NCBI GenBank assembly: GCA_963514095.1
Contig: CAUPSS010000179.1
Location: 1-64,000 of the forward strand
DNA: 64,000 nucleotides
DNA from: Eutrigla gurnardus
Lineage: Eukaryota > Chordata > Actinopteri > Perciformes > Triglidae
Reading direction: 5' to 3'
This document shows, piece by piece, positions 23,691-34,537 of the stretch; positions within the stretch are counted from its first letter, which is position 1; each line of letters starts with the position of its first letter. Position numbers and translations under genes: made by a program. The notes under the pieces were generated by a model that saw only the letters and a program-made list of their open reading frames with translations, did not search any database and was not told the origin of the DNA.

Positions 23691-24830
23691 CGTTTTTTGG
23701 TCGTCTCTAACTTCTGCATACTTTCAGCTACAAAAACCATTCAACTATCAAAATGTTCAGCTTTTTCAGCTCTTTTGTGCTGATTTTCAACCTTTTTTCT
23801 ACCTTTCATACTTTTTAATATATTCAGCCTTTTCCATATTTTTTTTTCAATGCATTCCTATGGAGATCAGCCTAAAAACCTCTTTAACATCCTCCTCTTT
23901 GAACTCCGACTAGTTTCACATACTTCCACCTACAGACTCCATTTAAACTTTAAACAATCTACAAGACTTTCAACTATAAAACTCTTACTCAGTTTTTGAT
24001 ATCTTTTACAGTTTTTATATAATCACAGTTTATGTTTTATGGTTTTTTCAGACCTCATCAGAGTTTATAATGGGTGTGTATTGCGCCTGCTAGAGTGCGT
24101 GACATCATCGTTAGAGTGTGAGAGCTCCTCGTCATATTTCAGATTTTTTTCCTTTCCAAACTCCTCCCGGCCACAATTTTCACTCTACACACGTGATCTT
24201 TTCCAATTTTGTAGAGAAACTTGTCCTGTCTCTCTCAATGTGATCAAAAACTCTGTGAGATTTACAGAATTTGAACTAGCAACCTCTAAGCGCGGCCACG
24301 TCGGTTTTTCTCCCCATTGACTTACAATACAAATTGAGAAACAGATTTTCAAAGAAACCTGAAATGAGCAGCATTTCTAACTCGCCCTAGCGTCCACATT
24401 TCTGAGACTAGGAAAAAAAATAAAAGTGATCAGTGTCTTCAGCAGAGTCTTGTAGCGCTAACGGTGCGAAAATTTTGGCAATACGACTTTCGGTGTGAAC
24501 AAAAAGAACATTCAAATATTAAAATGTTCAGCTCTTTAAGGACATTTCAACGTGTCTTCAACATTTTTTTCTCTTTCATATTCTTTTCAAATATTCAGGT
24601 TTTTCATATTTGTTCAGCTATTTAGCTTTGTTAATATTATTTTCAAATATTTAGCTTTTTTCATAATTTTGCACATATTCAGCTTTTTCATACTTTTCAC
24701 ATATTCAGCTTTTTGAATATTCTCTTCAGCTATTCAGCTTTTTCATACTTTTGCACATATTCAGCTTTCTTAATATTATTTTCAAATATTTAGCTTTTTT
24801 CCTTAACCTTCAAATCCTCTTTGTCATGCT
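23690..24830. repeat. Composite repeat, tandem unit 3 (deleted)
   Basis: It starts like units 1 and 2, but at 24498-24503 it jumps from ACTTTCGGTGTGA directly to ACAAAAAGAACATTC. The bioactive-looking blocks and the whole TAC tract are missing. It then decays through TTCAGCTTTTT units to about 24810. Confidence 0.8.
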
Positions 24831-25111
24831 CCACTTTGAAATGTCACTCCTTTTACATACTTACTGACTCAGCAGTCACATAGTATTGACCAGCCACCAG
24901 TCAAAATTGCCGTAAATAGAAGCCATTCAACACATTCAAAGCAATGTCTATAAATAAAAGGTAAGGTCTGATTTTCAAAGTATTTTGTATATGACGCCAG
25001 AATTTCCGAGTTCCCCTGAACGCCTCAATCAAAGTTTGCTGCGCAACACAGGAGCTTCGCCATTTTGTGCTGAGTCTTGAATGGTGAGTCACTCTCAACT
25101 TCTCTCCCAGC
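24831..25111. other. Non-coding stretch
   Basis: No gene or classifiable repeat seen. It ends at the hAT target site at 25104-25111. Confidence 0.35.
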
Positions 25112-26271
25112 CAGGGCCGGCCGCTGGCATAAACACTCTATGCGGTTGTTTAGGGCCACAACCACTAGAGGGGGCCACACGATCAATGTGTTTTGCATTT
25201 TGTCCCTCTCTTTATTCCAATACAACAAATCACGGTAACATATCAATTTAAACTGACGTATTATTAGCAAACTATACAGGGAAAATACACAGGAGTGAAA
25301 AAATAAACCAATAAAGTCAGTTTGTGACTTGCTGCTTCGTGCGTAACCATGGTGACACGGCACCGCAGCCGGGGCATTATGGGTAATGTAACGTTCCGAT
25401 CTTTATTAAGCCCTTGGCTTTGTATACTTGCTGGTCTGACTGGGAAAACAGCATTATGGCTCCTAAAAGAAAATTTAAGAGTGGTGCTGAAGGACGGAAG
25501 AAAAAAAAGATGGAGATGGAGAGAAGAGCACAAGATAAAGGTATGTTATAATGTGACTGTTTAATCTCAGTGAATTAACTGGAGCAATCTGCCGTTTTGC
25601 TTGCTAGCACGCTGCATTGCAGCTATTGTAAAAAAAAAATAGCATTGTGAGAGCACTTTAGTGTTGTGTCCGATATGTCGGCAACACTTATAAGCAGGGG
25701 GTTATTAAACGTAATAATACATAAGCAAGCTAGCCTGTAAGCTAGCCGGGCAGTCAATCTCAACACTGCAGCTGGGGGCGGGGATGACGAGGGCTCTCTG
25801 CTGGCTGCGTGTCAAGAGATGTGAAAAGTAGACGGTGAAAACACAGCTTTTAATCAAGAATGGACTATGAACAGACTCTTGCAGGCAGTTCAATGTGTCA
25901 AATAAGCAAAACTCTTTTGTGATATTATATAGTCAATCCATTTTATTTTAGGATGCACATTTTTGTCAAAAGCTCACTAGCCCCCTCACTATACTTGAAA
26001 AGAGAAAAAAATAAACTATAACAATAATTAACATCTGTGTATAATGTGAATGATAGTTTCTTGGGGTATACACTCATTCACACATCACATCAATAGTATG
26101 TGTTGTAGCTACAGGCCAAGCAATAACATGAATAGGAGTCTGGCTTTAATGTTTTAATTCAATTACGAGCAGTGCGTGTGATTTGGTGGTTGCCCTGTGC
26201 TCGTTTTGGGGCCACAAACAAAATCTTGCTTAGGGCCTCCAAAGTCCTAGGGCCGGCCCTGCTCCCAGCTA
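25112..26271 (+). mobile_element. Non-autonomous hAT, 1160 bp, perfect 8-bp target duplication
   Basis: The ends are CAGGGCCGGCC and GGCCGGCCCTG, perfect inverted repeats. CTCCCAGC flanks both sides (25104-25111 and 26272-26279). It keeps a first transposase exon at 25456-25540. Confidence 0.92.
25456..25540 (+). pseudogene. Retained first coding exon of a hAT transposase
   Basis: ATG at 25456 opens MAPKRKFKSGAEGRKKKM and continues for 28 codons to the splice donor GTATGT at 25541. The KRK...SGAExRKKK pattern is typical of the N terminus of ZMYM1-like hAT transposases. No later exon is found before the element ends. Confidence 0.65.
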
Positions 26272-26279
26272 ATGATACT

Positions 26280-26835
26280 AATGTTAATGTTTTAAGCAGT
26301 AAAAGTTATTAAGTTATAAACGTGGTTTCTAACTCATACAGCATGCTCACATGAATGTATAGGTAAAATATTTTCCCTACACAGCTGAGTAAAGCATATT
26401 GTTGGATAGCTAATATTAGCAACGATGCTAATGCTAGCATAGCGGCCAATGCTAACTTTAGCCATGGTACCTGACAAAACAACTGGTTAGTGGTTTATTT
26501 TATTTTCGTTTTTCTTTTTAAAGGTTTGTTTCCACTAATTCCACTAACTATCCTGACATGAATGTGAAAGAGGAACATGTAAAAAAATTAACCAGTAACA
26601 AGCTAACTGATAATTCTGTTAATGTGTGTTTCTGGCTCAGTTTTAACCAGCAGTTTTAGCTGTTAGCAGAACTAAGCTAGGTAACTTAAGGCAACCATGG
26701 GTGTTTAATGTGATCCAGGGATCTCTTCAATCTATCTGTCTAACTAACCTTTACACTGGAGAGTTTAATTTTAATTTAATTTATTGTTGAATGTGCATGT
26801 AAGGCCAGTCTACATAAAGCAGAGGTTTTACACAC
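26280..26835. other. Non-coding stretch
   Basis: Contains repeated GCTAATGCTAGC-like text near 26410-26460. No gene seen. Confidence 0.35.
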
Positions 26836-27937
26836 CAGTGTTTCCCCTACCATTGTACCAAAAATAAGCCACCTATCAATTCATTCATAAATCAATAATC
26901 ATTTACATTAGGAGCGCCTCCGCGCAGCACAGTAGATTTGCTCCGCAAGACGCGCGGCCGCAACAATCCTCGCTGCGCGCCCCCGCTACATTCTTCTTCG
27001 TGTACGTTCTTGATGTTGTTCTGATGCCGCTCTGCCTCGTTAAACCACCACGATGTCGCTTTCTACTTTGAAAACACGGAAAGTTGACACTGTATTTTGA
27101 TAAGCTGCTGCACTCTTCAGACTCGTGGTGTGAGCAGAACCGGACCGGTACCGGAACCGGACCGGTGCATTTATAAGAAAAATGCCGCTGTGTGTCTCCG
27201 TCCAAAATCCGCTTTCCTCGCGCTGCCTGCTTGCACAGATCCGCTCGTGCGCACATTCGAGCGTTATCGAAAAATATGCAGAGACGGCGCTCCTTAAAAA
27301 CAACATCAAGCCATGTGTAGTATTAGGACGTGATGACGATGTACAAGCGGCTAACGGGCCAAAGCCCGTTTGGGCTGGAGCAGTGTGAATGCAAAGCGGC
27401 GGGGCGACCCCTGTGGGGGGCAATCGTGCCTGGCACGCTACTGATCGCGCCCTTAGGCAGCCTATGTTAATAAAATAAGGATTGTTTTTTGATAAGCTGT
27501 GGAACTCTGAGTGAACCTATTTCTACCTGAATTTCTATGAACTATAAGCTGTAGAGTAAACCTATAACTTATATTTTACTTGATAAAATAAGACAATATA
27601 TGCACTCATATGTCGTTATAGTGTTTTACAGTATCTGTAGCTATTAATGTGATGCTCCTCATTTTCCAGCCATATTTTTCCAGCCCCTAATTTTGGATCA
27701 TTTCCATCAACCGGCACCTTAATAAGTCACTCTCTCCTTGAATCCTTGAAAACCTTGAATACACTCTGGTTGAAGAAAAATGTTGAATGCAAATATAATA
27801 ATTGCAGAATTGCAGACTGCTTGCTGTGCCACCTGACTTAATCCAACTGCACCAAAACACCATCCCACGCGTCTCGTCTGTTTAGGGTTTTTTCGGTGGG
27901 TACCACCGGGCCTGAAAAAATTCTAGGGGAAACACTG
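26836..27937. mobile_element. hAT-like element copy 1, CAGTGTTTCCCCTA ends, 5-bp target duplication
   Basis: Ends are CAGTGTTTCCCCTA and TAGGGGAAACACTG, perfect inverted repeats. CACAC lies on both sides (26831-26835 and 27938-27942). The interior is about 1.1 kb, has no transposase, and matches copy 2 at 33500-34537 over most of its length. CAGTG-type ends with a 5-bp duplication fit the hAT5 group as I know it. Confidence 0.85.
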
Positions 27938-27942
27938 CACAC

Positions 27943-28616
27943 TAATGAGCCAACCTTTATGAGTGAGCTTGAATAAATAATGCTGGTATTAAATAACAGT
28001 AGTTATCTATCTATCTACTATACAGGCTATACTGTATGCAGGCTCTACTGTAGATATTTTGTCTTAATGTGTAAGCTGCATTCAAGCACATCATATTTAT
28101 TTTATATTTATTATGTCGACATTGCGGTTGTGACTTAGAGCCAGACTATCTCTATTTTATGTTAGACGAGGTGGAACATGGCAACGTGGATAATTCACAC
28201 TGGACCTGATGTTTATAGTTGACATGGAAAAGATGCATGCTCACTGAGTTTGTCACATTGTTTCTTCTCTTTAACAGAACATTCACAGATCTCTACACTT
28301 TGGTAAGTAAAGCAATATTTTAACTGAAATTTAATTGACTGTAGGTAATGGTTTAATAATTTACATCTTTTTATTTTGTTTATAAAAAACATTCATACAT
28401 GATTGAAATCACGCTTTGCCTTTATTTAGTTTACTGTGACTATTGAATGCAGCATGCACTGAACAGATTATTGCAAATCTTAAAGGTCCTATAAAGAAAG
28501 AGTACTTTAGTAATACTGGAGGGGAATATTACGGGAGCTTACAGGTGTGGTCTAAAATTTCTGTCACTGTGTAAACCAAAGCATAGATGGTAATGGTATT
28601 ATATCACAGTATATAC
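27943..28616. other. Non-coding; possible 25-base spliced exon at 28278-28302
   Basis: TTCTCTTTAACAG precedes and GTAAGT follows a 25-base segment at 28278-28302. See the finding on the micro-exon series. No ORF is supported. Confidence 0.3.
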
Positions 28617-28813
28617 TAGGGCTGAACGATATGGACAAAATTTAATATCTCGATATTCATGCCAGATATCTCGATATCGATATGATACGATATGACTATG
28701 AGTTCGGTGAAAACCATATATTTTTCAGAAAAATAAAAACATAATACAAAAGAATGTGGAAACTGCAGTTTTATTGATGATAACTCACTGCCGGTCATCA
28801 ACATTAACATAAA

Positions 28814-29736
28814 GGGCCCTAGTTTCGTAGACCAGGCGCAGTCAGCGCCGTGCCGACGGGGTGTGTCCGCCTGGACTTTGCAAGTTTCGTGCACCGCGCA
28901 GGCTCGCGCAGCCACACCTCCCGTCTCGCCCACCGGCGCAAGTGGGAAAGAGGGAGGAGAAGAAGGCGTGAGTGGGAGACGAGGAGGAGACGAGGCTGGG
29001 ATTAATACAGCCGATTCAGATCTTCACCAATCAAATGAGCTCCTCTCCTCTCCTTTAATGCGTTAGGGGAGGTTCTGTGCAAGTTCCGTCACTTGACAAC
29101 CCGATGACAGAAGCAGCGCCGCCGCTCCCACCACGCTCATCACGCGCTGTGCGCGCGTATCATAATAATAACAATGCCCATATTATAAAAAACAGGAGAG
29201 AGAGAGGGAGATGTTTTGGTCCGAGAGGCTGAGTTTCCGTTACGCGTGCCATCCGCCTTTGATCTGACGTCAGATGTGACGGGACAATCTATATAGATAT
29301 AAATTCATGTGTTGATTCAATTAGTTGCATTAAATAGTGTTCGTTGTGATTATTTATTGCATTTAAATGTGCCTGGAACTGTGGAAACCTGCCTGTGAGG
29401 TCTCGGTGACGTGTGCGCACTGCGCGCCATCAGCCAAACTTCCACTCCGCCAGCTGTGATTCGCATTGAATGAATGGACTTTATTTACGCCTTGCGCCGA
29501 AAGTAGACTAGGTTGGAGCTGGCGAGCTTTCAGCGCAGTCTCGGCGAGGCTTTTTGCCACGAAACTTCCGCTACGCCAAGCTGAATCTGTGACGCCTCCC
29601 CCTGCTGCGCCGCCACACCCATCTTGGCGCAGGCGATCCACCAAACTGCCAAACTGACGGTGCGCAAGGCTGCGCGGGTCGAAACTTGCATTGCGCCGGC
29701 TCCGCCACCCTGCGCTGCGCCACGAAACTAGGGCCC
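28814..29736 (+). mobile_element. GGGCCC-ended element, copy b, nested in a hAT
   Basis: The 923-bp element has GGGCCCTAGTTTCGT at the left and ACGAAACTAGGGCCC at the right, with AAA on both sides. Subterminal inverted segments around TGCAAGTTTCG (near 28876) and CGAAACTTGCA (near 29679) extend the symmetry. No ORF is credible. Confidence 0.85.
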
Positions 29737-29812
29737 AAAGTCACCAATCAAATAAAAAATCAAACATTTTAGACTGTCTACACAGGTACCATGTCTTTTG
29801 CAATGTGGTATG

Positions 29813-30103
29813 TTATAGCGTCTGTAATGTCTTTATGTCTGGTGGACGCCGACTCATACGGTGTAACGCTACTGAACGCATTGCAATACACGGCGAACAC
29901 GACATGCACAACACCCCACTCTGGTTGACATCATCGTTATTGAATCCAAAATACCTCCAAATAATGGAGGATGATTTATGTTTTGGCACCAAATCAGATT
30001 CGGCACCGCCACCGGCCGCATTATCTTCCGCACTCGTCTCACTTTTCTTTCTTTCTTTTCGATTTCCCCGCTGCGTATGCGTCTCAGTCTCCATCTCCCT
30101 CAC
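29813..30103 (-). pseudogene. hAT transposase first exon with BED zinc finger
   Basis: The minus-strand frame contains VPKHKSSSIIWRYFGF, then GVLCMSC. The Trp-x-x-Phe followed by Cys-x-x-Cys is the start of a BED zinc finger, the DNA-binding module of ZBED-type hAT transposases. The His pair that completes the finger is not clear, because the frame degrades after the Cys pair. No catalytic part follows within the element. Confidence 0.65.
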
Positions 30104-30385
30104 TCCCGCGGTGGGAGTCCCGCCCTCGTATGTTCGTCATTGGTTGGCTTCAGCTGTCGATCCACAGCAAGCATGAAGTAAGGTTTGTGGTTGGCTGGCC
30201 ATAGCGGTGCATTCAAGGGCAATCGTAAAAATGAAGTTTATTGTGACCGCCAGAGCTTTACATGCAGGGCGAGCGCGGGGGAAATCTATATCGTTTATAT
30301 CGTTGCTTTTTCGATATGAATATCTTGAATGTTCATATCTCGATAACGATACGATAACGATATATCGTTCAGCCCTAGTATATAC

Positions 30386-33309
30386 AATTCCTATGTAATT
30401 GCTTCTGAAAAGGGTAAAACACTGGTATGGCATCTTTTACTGGGAACTTCTAAGACATATAAATAGTACAGAGGTATTTTTTAGAACATTTATAGTGCAA
30501 AACTGCAATAGATGATTTGGTGGCGCAGCCTGCACACATTGTGTGGTCAAGTTGTTGCTATTTTAGAGCCACTCTAGCACACATTTAGGCTAATACGTAC
30601 ACATTCTTTTCTTGATTTGTACTCATTACAATGACAAGAAGCATGATTAGGCATGTATAGTTCACATGGGTAGTTTATATTATCATACTGCTAAATGTAA
30701 AACAATTAAAATTTTTACCTGGGAGGCTTAAAGTGGACAATAACAAAAACTTGAAATGAGCTGTGAGATCATGAGGTAGCTTCTGAAATTGATAATCTTT
30801 CTCTCTCCCTCCTTACTGTCTCTAATTGCAGACATCCCTGTTGGTGACTCTGAAGTGTAAGTTTACACACATGGATTTTGATTTTGCTATCACTAAACTG
30901 ATATTTCTTTGATTTACATTTTAGAATGACCTCTTTCTGCCTCATGCCCAGGTCCACATGGAATGTGAGCCCTTACACAGATTTAAAAAAAAGAAAAATA
31001 ATATAATTTTCTCAGGAGAAACATTTAGGAGTAAATAAAAAACTTTGTGGTCCACACTGAAAATTAATAATAATTAAATTAAGTAATGTGCTTTTTGCTT
31101 AATAAAGGAACACGAGAAGACATTTACAAGCAAACTGATTTAATTCGTGTAAATGTAAAATGTACACAATGTTTTATAATTATTTCTGCTTCAAAATTGT
31201 TTCAAAATAATTATTTATTGGGTAATATAATTATGTATTCTTTAAATTGATTTAAAGTGTTCATTTTGGCAGCTATTTTAGATTTAGTATTAGTCTTTTC
31301 ACGAAAATGCTAATTAGTTTTAGCCATTTTTATTCTTCATAGTTTTAGTTGATGAAAACCAAAACATTTTAGTCCAGTTTACCTGTTCAGCTGACTTTAG
31401 CAGTTCAGATAACAGACACTCCACTGCCCTACTGTTATTACAGACACCTGAACTAACCACAGACACTTGCTACAGCGAGTGCTGCAGAATGAAACACATG
31501 TATAAACCTGCTGATCAGATGAATTTACTTATTAACTGAAGGTACTGTTCCGGCCCACTCTAACACCTGGTTGAATGATGAACGATGCAGCTTTGCAGTA
31601 ACTCCTGAGTCCTCCGAACACCTTCAGTAGTGATACGTGGGTCAGTCACACTCTCACCCACCACTTGAGTGTGTTTGAGAGGGAGAGAGACAAAGGGACA
31701 AGCCACAGAGAGGGAGAAAAGACGGAAGGTTTAAACTACATTTTTGCCTCGTCTTTTTTCGTCAAAGAATATGACCGTTTATTATCATCACAATTAACGT
31801 TAAATGACAGTGCTGCCATCTCATCATAGTGTCGTTAGTCAGGAAAAAATAGGTAGTTGATGAACATGTATCCTCTCGTTATTGTTACTTGCACTTGAGT
31901 GCATAAGGTTGAAGGTTTATTTAAACCTAAAAATTAACATAAAATCTTACAGTCTTGATAAAGAGCTCTTAAGACTACAAATTGAAACAAAACCTGTGGC
32001 AGCGTCATGGGAGCTATTGTGTGAACACACCTCAATTTGTTTGTTTTGCGTATGCTCCATACATTTTATAGTTCTGCAGCTGCCATGTGGGTCTTCCATC
32101 TGATAATGTCTCACCCCAACACATGAATGACATAATACTAAAAGTAAAGTAAAGAGGCTATTTCATTACCCCCCTACTCCCTGTCTAACTGCAGACCATC
32201 AGTGTCAGCAACCCTGCGGTGACTCAACAGTAAGTTCACATACATGAATGAAATGCTGAATTTCAGCACTGAGCTTCAAATTAGTGGATGTTGCCTATAC
32301 ACACTTACCAAAGTGGCAGTGATATACTGAGTCTTGTAAAACAGCCCCACTGACTAGATGCATTTCATAACACCATTGTCTTTCACATAAATCTGGCAAA
32401 ACCAGAAATGTAGTAATAATAGGGCTATTTGTTAATGATTATGTTTTTAGACTGTTCATGTGAAGACACCTTTTTACTGATATTTTATCTTTGGGTAGAA
32501 GTTACTTCATTTGATTTCTTACATTGAAACTGTCTAATGTATTTTTTTTTTCTGTCTTACAGGTCCGGCTGTCCAGCCTCTCTCCTCTCCTCTCCCCTAT
32601 CATATTGGCTTTCGATCTTTGTATATCTTCTATCCACTCTGACTTAAATATTGGCTCTTCATTCTATCCTGTCATATCTACCCCTCTGTCTAAATTGTGA
32701 CATTCTACCTGTCTATCCCTCTAATCTGTCAAACATTGTGACTCTATCTCTTGTGATCTTGAACCAACATTGAAAAACCTTGATATTGAAACCTTGCCTT
32801 GAAACTTTGAATATTGAGAACTTGACTACTGAATACTCGGGTTGAAAAGTGCCTGGATCTGACTATTTTTGGAATCTTGAGAGTCTCTTTCTCTCGTGCT
32901 CATTCTTTCCTGTCACCTCTCCTCAATCCAAGAACCTGATCTACCTTTGAACAGAACTCTGAGAGATCTCTGCTCTCAATCTCTATCTATCTCTATACCC
33001 ATCCTCTGAACCAAAGATCTTTGGATCTTTCCAATTTGCAATTCATTATTTTTGAAAAATATAACTGTTTTTACAAATTGAACAACATATTCAATTTTGT
33101 GAAATACTGTATAATTACATAATTAATAATTGAAGCTTAAGAGAATTGTTTTTCTCCTAAATTGATTTAAACAAAAAATTGAGAACAAGTTTATTCCAAA
33201 GACAACTATTGCTTACTATTTTAACTTTTGAATTGAAAATTACAATTTTATCAGAAAACATTGGACTTGAAATACACTCTGATTAAAAATTGAAGCTTGT
33301 AAATTTGAA
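30386..33309. other. Non-coding region with possible micro-exons
   Basis: No protein gene is supported. Two short segments with strong splice signals (30832-30856 and 32195-32229) resemble each other, and a strong acceptor stands at 32561-32562. The 31250-31400 text (GCTAATTAGTTTTAGCC, GATGAAAACCAAAAC) looks like a dispersed DNA repeat. Sequence after 32570 is rich in CTTGAA phrases and could already be the 5' side of the Helentron. I cannot fix that border. Confidence 0.3.
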
Positions 33310-33499
33310 AACTCATTTATACTAGAAAAGTAGTGTAGTTGTTCCTGAACGGTGCTGCTGTTTCTGAGATCTGTTGGTTTGTATCCAAAGGTTTGTTTTG
33401 ATTGTAATTATCTTCACACTTTGTTAACTTGAATAGTGTTAATAAGTGTAAAAGTAATACATCTACATACATTGTATTAATTATTATCCAGTTCAATTA

Positions 33500-34537
33500 C
33501 AGTGTTTCCCCTACCATTGTACAGGCCTGGCGGCCCGCCAGGCCAAAGAGACCTGCCGCCAGGCCAAAAAAAAAATCAATATACCAAAAATAAGCCACCT
33601 ATCAATTCATTCATGAATCAATAATCATTTACATTAGGAGCGCCTCCGCGCAGCACAGCAGACTTGCTCCGCAAGACGCGCGGCCGCAACAATCCTCGCC
33701 GCGCGCTCCCGCTACTTTTTTCTTTGTGTACTTTACGTTTGATGTTGTTCTGATGCCGTTCCGCCTCGTTAAACCACCGCGATGTCGCTTTCTACTTTGA
33801 AAACACGGAACGTTGACACTGTATTTTGATAAGCTGTTGCACTCTTCAGACTCGTGGTGTGAGCGGAACCGGTCCATAGGGTCCATAATATTTATTTTAT
33901 TACATTACATTATTATTTATTTTTACATAATAAAAATGCCGCTGTGTGTCTCCGTCCCAAACCCGCTGCGCTCGCGCTGTCTGCTCGCACAGATCCGCTC
34001 GTGCGCACATGCGCTGATGCAGGTCGAGTGTTGTCGAGAAATATAATATGTGTGTGTAGTATTAGGACGTGATGACGTATGTACAACCGGCCAAAGCCCG
34101 TTTGCCCCCCCTCCCCGGGGGGGAGGATTGTTTTTGATAAGATGTGGAACTTTGAGTTAACTGCTGTTGAGTAAACCTATAACTTATATTTTACTTGATA
34201 AAATAAGACAATATATGCACTCATATGTCGTTGTAGTGTTTTACAGTATCTGTAGCTATTAATGTGATGCTCATCATTTTCCAGACATATTTTTCTGGAC
34301 CCTGATCATTTCCATCAACCAGCACCTTAATAAGTCACTCTCTCCTTGTGATCTTGAATACACTCTGGTTGAACAAAAATGTTGAATGCAAATATAATAA
34401 TTGCAGAATTGCAGACTGCTTGCTGTGCCACCTGACTTAATCCAACTGCACCAATACACCATCCCACACGTCTCATCTGTTTAGGGTTTTTTCGGTGGGT
34501 ACCACCGGGCCTGAAAAAAATTCTAGGGGAAACACTG
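33500..34537. mobile_element. hAT-like element copy 2, CAGTGTTTCCCCTA ends, 5-bp target duplication
   Basis: Same ends as copy 1 (26836-27937). AATTA lies on both sides (33495-33499 and 34538-34542). Relative to copy 1 it has an extra foldback near the left end (GGCCTGGCGGCCCGCCAGGCC at about 33524-33544) and small indels. It splits a segment that is duplicated at 35580-35820. Confidence 0.85.

Larger units (their letters stand above)
28617..30377 (-). mobile_element. hAT element with BED-finger exon, perfect 8-bp target duplication
   Basis: Ends are TAGGGCTGAACGATAT and ATATCGTTCAGCCCTA, perfect inverted repeats. GTATATAC flanks both sides (28609-28616 and 30378-30385). A minus-strand exon with a BED-type zinc finger survives at 29813-30103. 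A GGGCCC-ended element (28814-29736) is inserted near the left end, so the original element was about 0.84 kb. Confidence 0.92.

Noticed and set aside
26903..27423. ORFs of 117-127 codons inside hAT-like copy 1 and the similar 85-codon frame in copy 2
   Set aside because: Frames are not preserved between the two copies and no transposase motif is present.
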